A stretch of 64,000 nt of DNA from Flavisphingomonas formosensis. Its GTDB lineage: Bacteria; Pseudomonadota; Alphaproteobacteria; Sphingomonadales; Sphingomonadaceae. Shown here one piece after another: positions 43,750-54,108 of this stretch. The stretch lies in the NCBI RefSeq assembly GCF_009755815.1, contig NZ_WRPK01000012.1:159784-223783 (forward strand), in the 5' to 3' direction. The first letter of the stretch is position 1; every line of letters starts with the position of its first letter. The position numbers and the translations under genes are program-made. The notes beneath the pieces were generated by a model. It did not search any database. It was not told where the DNA came from and worked only from the letters and a program-made list of their open reading frames with translations.

Positions 43750-45630
43750 TCAGGCCGGGCGGTTCGCTCCGCCGCCGTCGAGCACGTCACGGACCTTGTG
43801 CGCGAGCTGGGTGACGGTGAACGGCTTGGGCAGGAAGGCGACGCCGGCATCGAGCATGCCGTTATGGACCACGGCGTTGCGCGTATAGCCGGTGGTGTAG
43901 AGCACCTTCAGGTTCGGCCGCATCTCGCGCGCCCGATCGGCGAGCCGCCGCCCGTCCATCTCCGGCATCACGATATCGGTGAAGAGCAGCGCGATGCTGG
44001 GCTGCGTATCCAGCATGCGCAGCGCTTCGATCGGCGAAGGCGCGGAGATCGCCGTGTAGCCGAGTTCGCGCAGCGCATCGACGGAGAAATGCCGCACCCG
44101 CTGCTCGTCCTCGACGACCAGAATGATCTCGTCCGGCGATCCCATCGGCAGCTCGGCGCCCAGCGGCGGCTGCATGTCCTGCAGCGCCGGGCCCGTATAG
44201 CGCGGCATGTAGATCTTCACGGTCGTGCCGTGGCCGAGCTCCGAATAGATGGCCACATGACCACCCGACTGCTTGACGAAGCCGAAGATCTGGCTGAGCC
44301 CGAGGCCCGTGCCCTTGCCCACGCTCTTGGTGGTAAAGAACGGATCGAAGGCGCGCTCGATCACTTCGGCCGACATGCCGGTGCCGGTGTCTGTCACGGA
44401 GATCAGCACATATTGGCCGGGCTTCACCTCGGCACGCGAGCGCGCATATTCGTCGTCGAGATAGGCGTTCTGCGTCTCGATGGTCAGCCTGCCGCCCTCC
44501 GGCATTGCATCGCGCGCATTGACCGCAAGATTGACGATGGCGCTTTCGAGCTGGCTGCTGTCCGCATAGCTCTGCCACAAGCCACCCGCGAGCACCGTCT
44601 CGATCACGATCTGTTCGCCCAGCGTCCGCTGCAAAAGCTCGGACATGCTGGCAACGAGGCGATTGGCATCGATCGGCACCGGCGCCAGCGGCTGCTGGCG
44701 GGAAAAGGCGAGCAGCCGCGCGGTCAGCGCCGCGGCGCGCTCGGCACCTTCATGGGCATTGTCGAGCAGGCGACCGACTCGCTCCGGCCCTTCCGCAAGC
44801 CGCCGCCGGGCGAGATCCAGGCTGCCGATGACGATCGCCAGCATATTGTTGAAATCGTGCGCGATGCCGCCGGTCAGCTGCCCAACCGACTCCATCTTCT
44901 GAAGCTGACGGACCCGGCTTTCGGCCTCTTCGCGCGCGCTCATCTCGGAACGCAGCGCCTCCGCGGTGGCATCCGCAAGTGCTCGCGCCTCCTCCGCCGC
45001 ATCGAAACGGCGCCGTGCATCGCCGATCGTGTACCAGGCGACCGTAGCGACCAGCAGAATCGCCGCGACGAAACCATAGGCGAGCAGCCGGGTGATCCTC
45101 TGCTGCACGGCTGAGCGATCTTCGAACAACCGCTCCTCCTCGGTCAGCATCCTTCCCATTTCAGCTTGCACGGCGCTCATGATCGAGCGCCCCTCGCCGC
45201 TTGCGATCATTGCCAGCGCGCCGGCTTTGTCGCCTTTCTGATAGAGCTGGGTCGAATTGCGGGCGAAGGCGATCTTGCGCGCGATGATCGGCGCCAGCCG
45301 TTCCACGTTCGTCCGCTGCAGCGGATTATCGACGGTGCTGCGGCGCAGATCGGCGACCTTGGCGTCCAGCGCGTCGATCGCCCGTTCCATCTCAACCAGA
45401 TAGCGCGTGTCGCCTTCCAGCAGGAAACCGCGGTGCGCCGACTCGATCGTGCGTACGTCGAGTTCGACCTGGGTGATCTCGACTTCCACCTTGATTGAAT
45501 GAACCGCCCACTGGTTGGTGCGCGTCTGGGTGAAGACCAGGTAGAAGGCCCCGATGACGGCGAGCACGATGAGGCTCAGCCCGGCAAGCGGGAAGAGCGG
45601 CAGCGTCTGAGGCGTGCGGATCGTCGCCAT
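43750..45630 (-). CDS. Hybrid sensor histidine kinase with CHASE3-like sensor and receiver domain
   Basis: The 626-residue membrane kinase has helices at about residues 11-33 and 185-205 flanking a CHASE3-like periplasmic domain (RTIESAHRGFLLEGDTRYL). A coiled coil leads to the HisKA box GGIAHDFNNMLAIVIGSL (phospho-His near residue 259), and the ATPase domain follows with N (VNLAVNARDAM), G1 (DTGTGMS) and G2 (GKGTGLGLSQI) boxes. A C-terminal receiver domain (residues 505-615) has DEQ, phospho-Asp in LLFTDIVMPEMDG and the Lys in FLPKPFT. Output partners and ligand are unknown; no response regulator is adjacent. Confidence 0.93.
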   Translation of the reverse strand: MATIRTPQTLPLFPLAGLSLIVLAVIGAFYLVFTQTRTNQWAVHSIKVEVEITQVELDVRTIESAHRGFLLEGDTRYLVEMERAIDALDAKVADLRRSTVDNPLQRTNVERLAPIIARKIAFARNSTQLYQKGDKAGALAMIASGEGRSIMSAVQAEMGRMLTEEERLFEDRSAVQQRITRLLAYGFVAAILLVATVAWYTIGDARRRFDAAEEARALADATAEALRSEMSAREEAESRVRQLQKMESVGQLTGGIAHDFNNMLAIVIGSLDLARRRLAEGPERVGRLLDNAHEGAERAAALTARLLAFSRQQPLAPVPIDANRLVASMSELLQRTLGEQIVIETVLAGGLWQSYADSSQLESAIVNLAVNARDAMPEGGRLTIETQNAYLDDEYARSRAEVKPGQYVLISVTDTGTGMSAEVIERAFDPFFTTKSVGKGTGLGLSQIFGFVKQSGGHVAIYSELGHGTTVKIYMPRYTGPALQDMQPPLGAELPMGSPDEIILVVEDEQRVRHFSVDALRELGYTAISAPSPIEALRMLDTQPSIALLFTDIVMPEMDGRRLADRAREMRPNLKVLYTTGYTRNAVVHNGMLDAGVAFLPKPFTVTQLAHKVRDVLDGGGANRPA

Positions 45631-45767
45631 CGCGGCGACCTCTCGCCGGATTGATGATGCGACGCAAGAGAAATGGTTGCGTGCGCGTCAATTTATCCTG
45701 CCCGCAAAGATACTTCCTAACTATCCTGCAATGCAACGAACACGAGGCCCGCAGCGGGTGCCGACCG

Positions 45768-47897
<2,130 letters not shown>

Positions 47898-48020
47898 CTA
47901 CGGGATCGATCGGGATGCGACAAGCCGTGCGCACTGCATTCCCCTGAGCGTCGGCATTGGAGAAAGGATTGCCGGTTCGAACCCATTCATTCCCCTTGAG
48001 GGAGGGATATGGAAGGCGCG

Positions 48021-48053
48021 TTGACGCGCCGCAGCATGATGCATATGCATCAT
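48021..48053 (+). promoter_or_regulatory. MarR promoter with 18-bp perfect palindromic operator
   Basis: TTGACG (48021-48026) is a good -35 box; 17 bases later TATGCA (48044-48049) can serve as -10. The sequence ATGATGCATATGCATCAT (48036-48053) is a perfect palindrome that covers the -10 box and ends two bases before the marR ATG at 48056. A MarR dimer bound here would block transcription, giving autoregulation of the marR-MFS pair. The predicted transcript would be essentially leaderless. Confidence 0.8.
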
Positions 48054-48055
48054 AT

Positions 48056-48478
48056 ATGATCCCTTTTCCCACAGCCTCCTGTGTTTGCACCGCGTTGAAG
48101 AAGGCGTCACGCGCGGTCTCCCGCTGCTATGACGAGGCGCTGGCCGGCACTCAGCTCACCACCGCGCAATTCGCCCTGATCCGCAACCTCGCCCGCAACG
48201 GCGAGATGCCACTGAGTCGACTCGCCGAAGCGATGGTGATGGACCGCACCTCGCTCTATCGCGCGCTCGAGCCGCTGACCCGCGAGGGCTGGATCGCGAT
48301 CGCGCCGCAGGCCGGGCGGGCCAAATCGGCGGCGGTCACGCCGGAGGGCATGGCGGTGATGGAGAACGCTACGAAGGCTTGGGAAAGCGTGCAGCAAATG
48401 GTGATCGAGCGGCTCGGCATGTCCCGCTGGGAGGCGCTGCAGGCGCTGCTGACGGAGGTTACCGATGCAGCCCGCTGA
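48056..48478 (+). CDS. MarR-family transcriptional regulator
   Basis: The 140-residue winged-helix regulator has the MarR core TTAQFALIRNLARNGEMPLSRLAEAMVMDRTSLYRALEPLTREGWI (spread over about residues 35-80) with recognition helix DRTSLYRALEPL, and a wing containing GRAKSAAVTPEG. Two Cys (ASCVC near the N-terminus) could allow redox sensing. It overlaps the downstream MFS transporter by 14 bases. The ATG at 48056 is chosen because it follows the palindromic operator. Confidence 0.9.
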   Translation: MIPFPTASCVCTALKKASRAVSRCYDEALAGTQLTTAQFALIRNLARNGEMPLSRLAEAMVMDRTSLYRALEPLTREGWIAIAPQAGRAKSAAVTPEGMAVMENATKAWESVQQMVIERLGMSRWEALQALLTEVTDAAR

Positions 48479-49769
48479 GCCGAGCGCCAAACGCCGCGCG
48501 CGGGTGATCCCGCTGCCTGCGCACGCCTATGCCTGGGCGGTCGTCGCGGTCACCTTCATGGCATTGCTCGTTTCCGCCGGACTGCGCTCGACAACGGGCG
48601 TGATCATGGTGCCGCTGGAGCTGCATTTCGGCTGGGACCGCGCGACCATCTCCTTCACCGCAGCGCTCGGCATCTTCCTCTACGGGCTTGTCGGCCCGTT
48701 CGCGGCGGCGCTGATGCAGTCGATCGGCATCCGCCGCACCATGCTCGCCGGTCTCGGGCTGATGGCTGCCTCCACCTTCGCCAGCCTGTGGATGACGCAG
48801 CCCTGGCACTATCTGCTGAGCTGGGGCGTGCTCTCCGGCATCGGCTCGGGTGCGGTGGCCTCCGTGCTCGGCGCCGCGGTGGTCAATCGCTGGTTCGCAA
48901 CCCGGCAAGGCCTGGTGATGGGCATGCTGAGCGCAAGCACGGCGACCGGCGCGCTCATCTTCCTGCCATTCCTCGCCTGGCTGTCGCAGGGCGGCGCATG
49001 GAAGCCGGTGGTGCTGACCGTCAGCCTCGCCTGCCTGGCGCTCATCCCCTTCGTCGCCTTCTGCGTGCCCGAACATCCGGGCGATGTCGGCACCAGCCGG
49101 CACGGCGAGATCGGCGGCAATGCCCCGGGCTCGCCGATGAAGCAGGCGGCGACCGCCTCGCTGGCCATCGCCGCGCTGGTCCGAGCCGCGCGCAAGCCGA
49201 TGTTCTGGCTGCTGTTCGGTACCTTCTTCGTCTGCGGCCTCACCACCAACGGCCTCGTCGGCACGCACCTCATCGCCTTTTGCGGCGATCACGGCATCGC
49301 GCCGGTGAAGGCGGCGGGGCTGCTCTCACTGATGGGACTCTTCGATCTGGTCGGCACCACCGCGTCCGGCTGGCTGACCGACCGCTACGATCCGCGGCGC
49401 TTGCTGTTCGTCTATTACGGTCTCCGCGGCCTCTCGCTGATCGCCCTGCCCTTCCTGGATTTCGGCACCGCCAGCCTTACCGTCTTCGCCATTTTCTACG
49501 GGCTCGACTGGATCGCCACGGTTCCGCCGACCGTGAAGCTCGCCAATCTCCATTTCGGCGAGCGCGATGCCCCGATCGTTTTCGGCTGGATCGCGGTAGG
49601 GCACCAGCTCGGTGCCGCTGCAGCGGCCTTTGGTGCCGGCCTGATCCGCGAAGCGACCGGCAGCTACCTGCCTGCGTTCGTGATCGCGGGGGGGTTCGGG
49701 GTGCTGGCGGCGCTCTTCATCCTGGCAATGCAGAGTCGGCAAGCTGGGCCGGCGATCGCACATCCTTGA
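48465..49769 (+). CDS. MFS transporter, OFA-like
   Basis: The 434-residue permease has twelve hydrophobic helices and the MFS signature in loop 2 (GPFAAALMQSIGIRRTMLAGL) and LTDRYDPRRLL in loop 8. The overall pattern, including GSGAVASVLGAAVVNRWFATRQGLVMGML, resembles oxalate/formate antiporter (OFA) family carriers of monocarboxylates, so the substrate may be an organic acid. It is translationally coupled to the MarR regulator, which probably represses it. It ends at a copy of the dispersed repeat and converges with the GH130 gene. Confidence 0.87.
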   Translation: MQPAEPSAKRRARVIPLPAHAYAWAVVAVTFMALLVSAGLRSTTGVIMVPLELHFGWDRATISFTAALGIFLYGLVGPFAAALMQSIGIRRTMLAGLGLMAASTFASLWMTQPWHYLLSWGVLSGIGSGAVASVLGAAVVNRWFATRQGLVMGMLSASTATGALIFLPFLAWLSQGGAWKPVVLTVSLACLALIPFVAFCVPEHPGDVGTSRHGEIGGNAPGSPMKQAATASLAIAALVRAARKPMFWLLFGTFFVCGLTTNGLVGTHLIAFCGDHGIAPVKAAGLLSLMGLFDLVGTTASGWLTDRYDPRRLLFVYYGLRGLSLIALPFLDFGTASLTVFAIFYGLDWIATVPPTVKLANLHFGERDAPIVFGWIAVGHQLGAAAAAFGAGLIREATGSYLPAFVIAGGFGVLAALFILAMQSRQAGPAIAHP

Positions 49770-49871
49770 GGCAAGCCAGGTGATATGTGAATCGCCCGGC
49801 TTGCTCTAAGCCTTTGCCGTTGCATCGTTTCTGCGGAAAACCGCTTCCCGCTTTCCGCACGATGATCTAGA
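49770..49871. repeat. Dispersed two-stem-loop repeat, copy B (inverse orientation)
   Basis: Read on the minus strand this region repeats copy A at 42725-42830: TCTAGA, CATCGTGCGGAAA, GGTTTTCC, AACGATGC, AACGGCAAAGGCTTAGAG, CAAGCC-GGGCGATTCACATATC. In stem 2 the T-A pair of copy A at position 8 is replaced by C-G, a compensatory change, although two other positions are mismatched. The TAG stop of the GH130 gene (49867-49869) falls in the TCTAGA end, just as for prmA in copy A. Confidence 0.9.
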
Positions 49872-51045
49872 CGGCGAACCTGTCCTTCGGAACATGGGTG
49901 ATCCGGCAGGCGAGGTCAGCCTCGCCCGAGGCCACCACATAATGATCGCCACCATCCGCAATGCCGGTGGTGAACACCACGTCGCGTATGTAGAGTTGAT
50001 GCTCTATCGGCCGCGTCAGCTCCGGATTCGCTTCCAGCAGCGGCTGATGGCGGCTGTGCAGGACACAGCTGGGATCGTCCCGATCAAGGATCGACCAGTA
50101 GGTGCGATAGACGCCGACGATCTCCTTGGGTTCCACCCCGTGCCACAGGCTGAGCCAGCCGCGCTCGGTCAGGATCGGCGGCGCTCCGCCACCCATGCGT
50201 GCGGTGGCCAGCGTGTTAGCATGGGGCCGGATACCTGGCTTCGCATACGGCCTCCAGTGCAGTGCATCGGGTGAGGTCGCAAGATTGATCGACGGCCCGG
50301 CCCGCCATTCGCTGCCGGGCGGATACGCGAAATAGAGATCGCCGAGCGGCCGGGTCTGGGCCCAATATTGGCCGTCGATCAACCCTTCGAAGATCAGCAT
50401 ATCCTTATTCTGGTGATCCAGCACGATCGCCTCGAACCGCCAATCGAGCCCGTCCGTTGAGCTGTAGAGCGTGGTCGAATGCCGTTCCGGGCTCACCGAG
50501 CAGGTCGTCATCCAATAACGCTCGCCGACCCTGCTGATCCGCGCATCCTCGACGCCATAGCATTGGAAACCGTAGCGCGGAGCGATCGCGCGATCATAGT
50601 GCATCGTCACCACCGCAAGCCCGTCGGGCGAGAGCTCGACCGGCAGCAGCCAGGAGAGCGACGTCAGCGCCATGACCTTCCAGCCACCGCCGCGAAGCAT
50701 GAACTTGCGCGGATCGGCGGTGTCCACTTGCTCCAGCGGCCAGGCGTCAAGCACATAGCGGCCGGCGCTCTCGTCCGCCGCATCGTCATCCGTCCAGCGG
50801 ATGGAATGAACGTGGCCGCCCCGGATCGGTTCGCGCAGCGCCTCGGCAACGCGCACCATGATCAGCAGATTGCCATTGGCAAGCCGTGTCAGACCGGGGT
50901 TGAACGCGCCCAGGACGTAGGTTTCGGCATCGAGATGGCCGGCCAGCGGCGATCGCCTAAGATCGATGTCGTCGGGAACCAGCACGAGCCGATCGGTCGC
51001 GTAGCGCACCGCTGCGCCGCCCTGTGGATGAGGAAGATCGGCCAT
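49867..51045 (-). CDS. Glycoside hydrolase family 130-like glycosidase/phosphorylase
   Basis: The 392-residue protein matches GH130, five-bladed beta-propeller enzymes that phosphorolyse or hydrolyse beta-mannosides. Family segments are GAFNPGLTRLANGNLLIMVRVAEA, CYGVEDARISRVGERYWMTTC (with the Glu-Asp pair), HQNKDMLIFEGLIDGQYWAQTRP and GGGAPPILTERGWLSLWHGVE. The start ATG at 51045 is supported by MADLPHPQGG following the end of weak coding in the longer frame. It diverges from a Nudix gene; substrate specificity is not readable. Confidence 0.83.
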   Translation of the reverse strand: MADLPHPQGGAAVRYATDRLVLVPDDIDLRRSPLAGHLDAETYVLGAFNPGLTRLANGNLLIMVRVAEALREPIRGGHVHSIRWTDDDAADESAGRYVLDAWPLEQVDTADPRKFMLRGGGWKVMALTSLSWLLPVELSPDGLAVVTMHYDRAIAPRYGFQCYGVEDARISRVGERYWMTTCSVSPERHSTTLYSSTDGLDWRFEAIVLDHQNKDMLIFEGLIDGQYWAQTRPLGDLYFAYPPGSEWRAGPSINLATSPDALHWRPYAKPGIRPHANTLATARMGGGAPPILTERGWLSLWHGVEPKEIVGVYRTYWSILDRDDPSCVLHSRHQPLLEANPELTRPIEHQLYIRDVVFTTGIADGGDHYVVASGEADLACRITHVPKDRFAV

Positions 51046-51269
51046 GCGAAGGCGTCCTGTGCTGTCGTTTCGGCAAGGACGCGAGGCCGGGCCGGATGTT
51101 CCGCGGGCGATCGCACGCGCGACAGGATAACCGCTCCGGCCGGCAGCATGGCCTGATATGCGGTCCACTCAGTTCGTGATGCATCGGGGCCGATTCGCTC
51201 GAGCGTCGAACGGGCTGACACCGGGTTCGACGGGGATCGACTCATCGAACCCTGGCAAGAGGGTTTGCC

Positions 51270-51719
51270 ATGCCGCTACGCCTGATCCTGCCCCTCGCCC
51301 ATCGTGCCGCCCGCCTCTGGTGGTTCTTGCGGCGGCCGCGAACTTTCGGCGTGCGCGCGATCGCGCTGACGCCTGCTGGAGAGATCGTGCTCGTCCGCCA
51401 CAGCTATCTGCCCGGCTGGTATTGTCCCGGCGGCGGCCGCAGGCGATCCGAAGATGCGCAAGCCGCGGCGCTGCGGGAGTTACGCGAGGAAATAGGCATG
51501 ATCGCGCATGGCGAGGTCCGTTTCCTGCAGGACTATTTCGTGCTGCAGCACCACAAGCGCGACACCGTCTCCTGGTTCATCGTACGCGACGTACGATTCG
51601 CACCACGCCGCTCTTTGGAAATTGCCGAGGTCCGCAGCTACGCTTTGGACGCGCTCCCCGCAGGAATGCCAACCATTGTGCGCGAACGCGTGCTTGCCGC
51701 CTTGAAACTTGTTCCATGA
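51270..51719 (+). CDS. Nudix hydrolase
   Basis: The 149-residue enzyme has a complete Nudix box, GGRRRSEDAQAAALRELREE followed by IGM, which binds the metal and hydrolyses a nucleoside diphosphate linked to X. The N-terminal LWWFLRRPRTFGVRAIALTPAGEIVLVRHSY is the usual first strand region. The N-terminal segment is hydrophobic and basic, perhaps membrane-associating. It is divergent from the GH130 gene, which could point to nucleotide-sugar handling, by inference. Confidence 0.9.
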   Translation: MPLRLILPLAHRAARLWWFLRRPRTFGVRAIALTPAGEIVLVRHSYLPGWYCPGGGRRRSEDAQAAALRELREEIGMIAHGEVRFLQDYFVLQHHKRDTVSWFIVRDVRFAPRRSLEIAEVRSYALDALPAGMPTIVRERVLAALKLVP

Positions 51720-51871
51720 TTCAGATCGATTCAACTTATCCACAGGCCGGCTGACCGCAAAATGAGCATAAGATGCGCTCGATCGCTGGGGAGGTTAATG
51801 CCGATTGCGCGGAATTCAGCCTATATGGATCCAATCACAGCATATTCCATGCCATAGGAAACGGGTTCGCA

Positions 51872-52486
51872 TTGATCACGACACGTCGCTCCTTCCTGCG
51901 CTCCGCGGCTGTTGCAGGTGCCGCGGTGGCCTTCGCTCCATCAGCCTTCGCCGAAGGTCTCGGCAGCACCGAATTGTTCAGCAGCGCCGCGCTGTTCCGG
52001 CGGGCCGCAATGGAACTGAGCCGGGTCGGCGCCTCCATTCCACAGCGCGACATAGTGGGGATCGCTGACTTTTCGCGCACTTCGGATCAGCCGCGCTTCC
52101 ATCTGCTCGACATGGAAGGCGGCACGGTCAGCAGCTTCCTCGTCGCGCACGGCCGCGGTTCGGATCCGGAGCATAGCGGCTGGGTGCATAATTTCTCGAA
52201 CGGCATCGGATCGCTGGCGAGCTGTCAGGGCGCCTTCCGCACGTCGGGCTATTATGTCGGCGCCCATGGCCGCTCGATGCGGCTGATCGGGATGGATCCC
52301 AGCAACAACAATGCCGAGGCGCGGGCGATCGTCGTCCACGGCGCCTGGTATGTCAGCCGCGACATGGCACGGGATCGCGGCAAGATCGGCCGCAGCGAAG
52401 GCTGCTTCGCGGTTTCGGAAGCCGATCTGGTGCAGGTGCTGCAGCGGCTCGGCCCGAACCGCCTGCTGATCTCGGCCAAGCTCTGA
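51872..52486 (+). CDS. Tat-exported L,D-transpeptidase-like protein (YkuD_2 family)
   Basis: The 204-residue product begins, from TTG at 51872, MITTRRSFLRSAAVAGAAVA: a twin-arginine signal with RRSFLR. The SD-like AGGAAACGGG lies just upstream, favouring TTG over the upstream ATG at 51773, which would place 33 extra residues before the signal. The catalytic region has VVHGAWYVSRDMARDRGKIG and SEGCFAV, the His and Cys of L,D-transpeptidase-type enzymes in the 'murein L,D-transpeptidase catalytic domain' family. It likely acts on peptidoglycan in the periplasm. It converges with the GT39 gene. Confidence 0.82.
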   Translation: MITTRRSFLRSAAVAGAAVAFAPSAFAEGLGSTELFSSAALFRRAAMELSRVGASIPQRDIVGIADFSRTSDQPRFHLLDMEGGTVSSFLVAHGRGSDPEHSGWVHNFSNGIGSLASCQGAFRTSGYYVGAHGRSMRLIGMDPSNNNAEARAIVVHGAWYVSRDMARDRGKIGRSEGCFAVSEADLVQVLQRLGPNRLLISAKL

Positions 52487-52493
52487 GCTTTGG

Positions 52494-52541
52494 GGCGGCC
52501 GGGAGCGCCATGCTCCCGGAGACCTGCTTCGCAGGGCCGCC
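52494..52541. terminator. Three-way-junction structure between convergent genes
   Basis: Outer stem GGCGGCC (52494-52500) with GGCCGCC (52535-52541) encloses two hairpins: GGGAGC-GCCAT-GCTCCC (52501-52517) and CTGC-TTC-GCAG (52524-52534). Almost every base of the 58-bp space between the convergent L,D-transpeptidase and GT39 genes is used. It probably works as a bidirectional terminator or mRNA end stabiliser. Confidence 0.7.
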
Positions 52542-52544
52542 ACC

Positions 52545-54098
52545 CTATCTGGCAGGCTTGTTGATCGCGTAGATCATCGTCACCGTGCGCCTGCGCGGCA
52601 CCTGGCCGACGAGATGATAGTTCCGCGCCAGATAGCCGCGCATCAGCGCATTGGCGACGGGGTTCTCATATTTTTCCTTCTCGGACCGGGTGTCGACAAC
52701 GACGGACGGCCGTCCCCGCATGATGCGTCGGATCTCCGCCAGAGGATCGACGCCGATCGCGCCCGCTTCCCGCGTCAGGTTGAGATGCGGCGCGAAGGCA
52801 TAGCGGCTCGGATAGCAGGACGGGACGACATAATAGAGGATCGTTTCGCCGTCATACACATAGAGGCAGTTGGTCAGATGCGGCCGGATCGCGGCCACCA
52901 TCGCATCCAGCGACGCCTGGGTTCCGCGCCTTTTCTTCACCGCCTGCGCGAAGCCGAAATAGGCGATTGCGCCCGCCAGCAGCAGGACTGTCGCCGCGAT
53001 ACGGCCGATATACCCTCGCCGGACGAAGAAGAGCGGCCCGCAGGCTGCCGCGATCGGCGCCATCAGTGGCAGCGCATAGTGATCGAAGAAGGTGCCGAAA
53101 GCGAAATAGCCGAAGAAGGCGGCGCCCAGCCACATCATGACGAAGCAGAAGGCACGCACGCCTTGAGGAAAACTCCGCCAAGATTCGAGCACGACCGAAA
53201 GCAGCACCCCTACGAGCGGCAGAGCGAGCACGGCAAAAGTGTCGCCGAGCCGGCTTCCGAGATCCTTCCAGCTCGTCCCGCCGCGCGCGCTGATCGAGAA
53301 GAAATTGGCGTAGAGGAAGGCATCGGCCTGCCCGCGCAACGCGTAATAGCCGAACGCCAGTGCCGTCGGCAGCAGCGCCATCGCAATCCACAGCGCCCCA
53401 TCCACCAGCAGTGCCGCGATGCCGATGCGCGCGCGCCACGCCATGACAAGATAGAGGATGCCGAAAAAGACGCCTTCGAAGACCGCAGAATATTTGATCT
53501 GCATCGCCAGGCCGACGAGCACCATGGTGATCAGCCCGTCGCGGCGGATGCGCGCGCGGCTCGGCGCTTCGGTCAAGAAGGTGCCGAGCGCGACGAGGGC
53601 GGCCGCGGCGACCAGGGGATTGTAGAAGACCGGCGCCTGGCCTCCCATGCCGCCGGCGAGGCCAATCAGCAGAAGATAGAGAATGCCGGTGACGACCGCC
53701 GCGGGCAGCGTCGTCATATGGGCCGCGATCCGCGCAATGATGATAGCCGTCGCCGCGGCGAAGAGCGTCGCGACGACCTGATACTGGACGAAGCCGGCAC
53801 CGCCGAGTTCACGAATGGCGGCGTAGATCAGGAACAGCCCGATCGGCTTGCGGTCCCAGATGTCGACATAAGGCAATGCCCCGTGGAGCATGCGATCGCC
53901 GACGAGCAGATAGAAATCCTCATCCACGTGCAGCAGCGGATTGCCGAACTGCCACATGCGGATGAGAAAGGCCGCGGCAACGAGAATGGCCGCTGCGATC
54001 CACCATTCGCGCCGTCCGGCCGCAATGCCGGCACGATTGCCATAGACTGTTCCGCGGGCCTCGCCGGGCCCGCCAAACCCCGTTTGCGTAATCGTCAT
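52545..54098 (-). CDS. GT39-type membrane glycosyltransferase (GT-C fold)
   Basis: The 517-residue protein has about 11-12 hydrophobic helices. The first periplasmic loop carries the GT-C acidic motif LLHVDEDFYLLVGDRML near residue 57, and IWDRKPIGLFLIYAA follows, both typical of the PMT/ArnT (GT39) superfamily that uses polyprenyl-phosphate sugars. The last 90 residues form a soluble periplasmic domain. It starts ten bases after the GT2-GtrA gene, so the two form an operon making and using a lipid-linked sugar to modify a surface glycan. Confidence 0.82.
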   Translation of the reverse strand: MTITQTGFGGPGEARGTVYGNRAGIAAGRREWWIAAAILVAAAFLIRMWQFGNPLLHVDEDFYLLVGDRMLHGALPYVDIWDRKPIGLFLIYAAIRELGGAGFVQYQVVATLFAAATAIIIARIAAHMTTLPAAVVTGILYLLLIGLAGGMGGQAPVFYNPLVAAAALVALGTFLTEAPSRARIRRDGLITMVLVGLAMQIKYSAVFEGVFFGILYLVMAWRARIGIAALLVDGALWIAMALLPTALAFGYYALRGQADAFLYANFFSISARGGTSWKDLGSRLGDTFAVLALPLVGVLLSVVLESWRSFPQGVRAFCFVMMWLGAAFFGYFAFGTFFDHYALPLMAPIAAACGPLFFVRRGYIGRIAATVLLLAGAIAYFGFAQAVKKRRGTQASLDAMVAAIRPHLTNCLYVYDGETILYYVVPSCYPSRYAFAPHLNLTREAGAIGVDPLAEIRRIMRGRPSVVVDTRSEKEKYENPVANALMRGYLARNYHLVGQVPRRRTVTMIYAINKPAR

Positions 54099-54108
54099 CT
54101 TATGGGTG

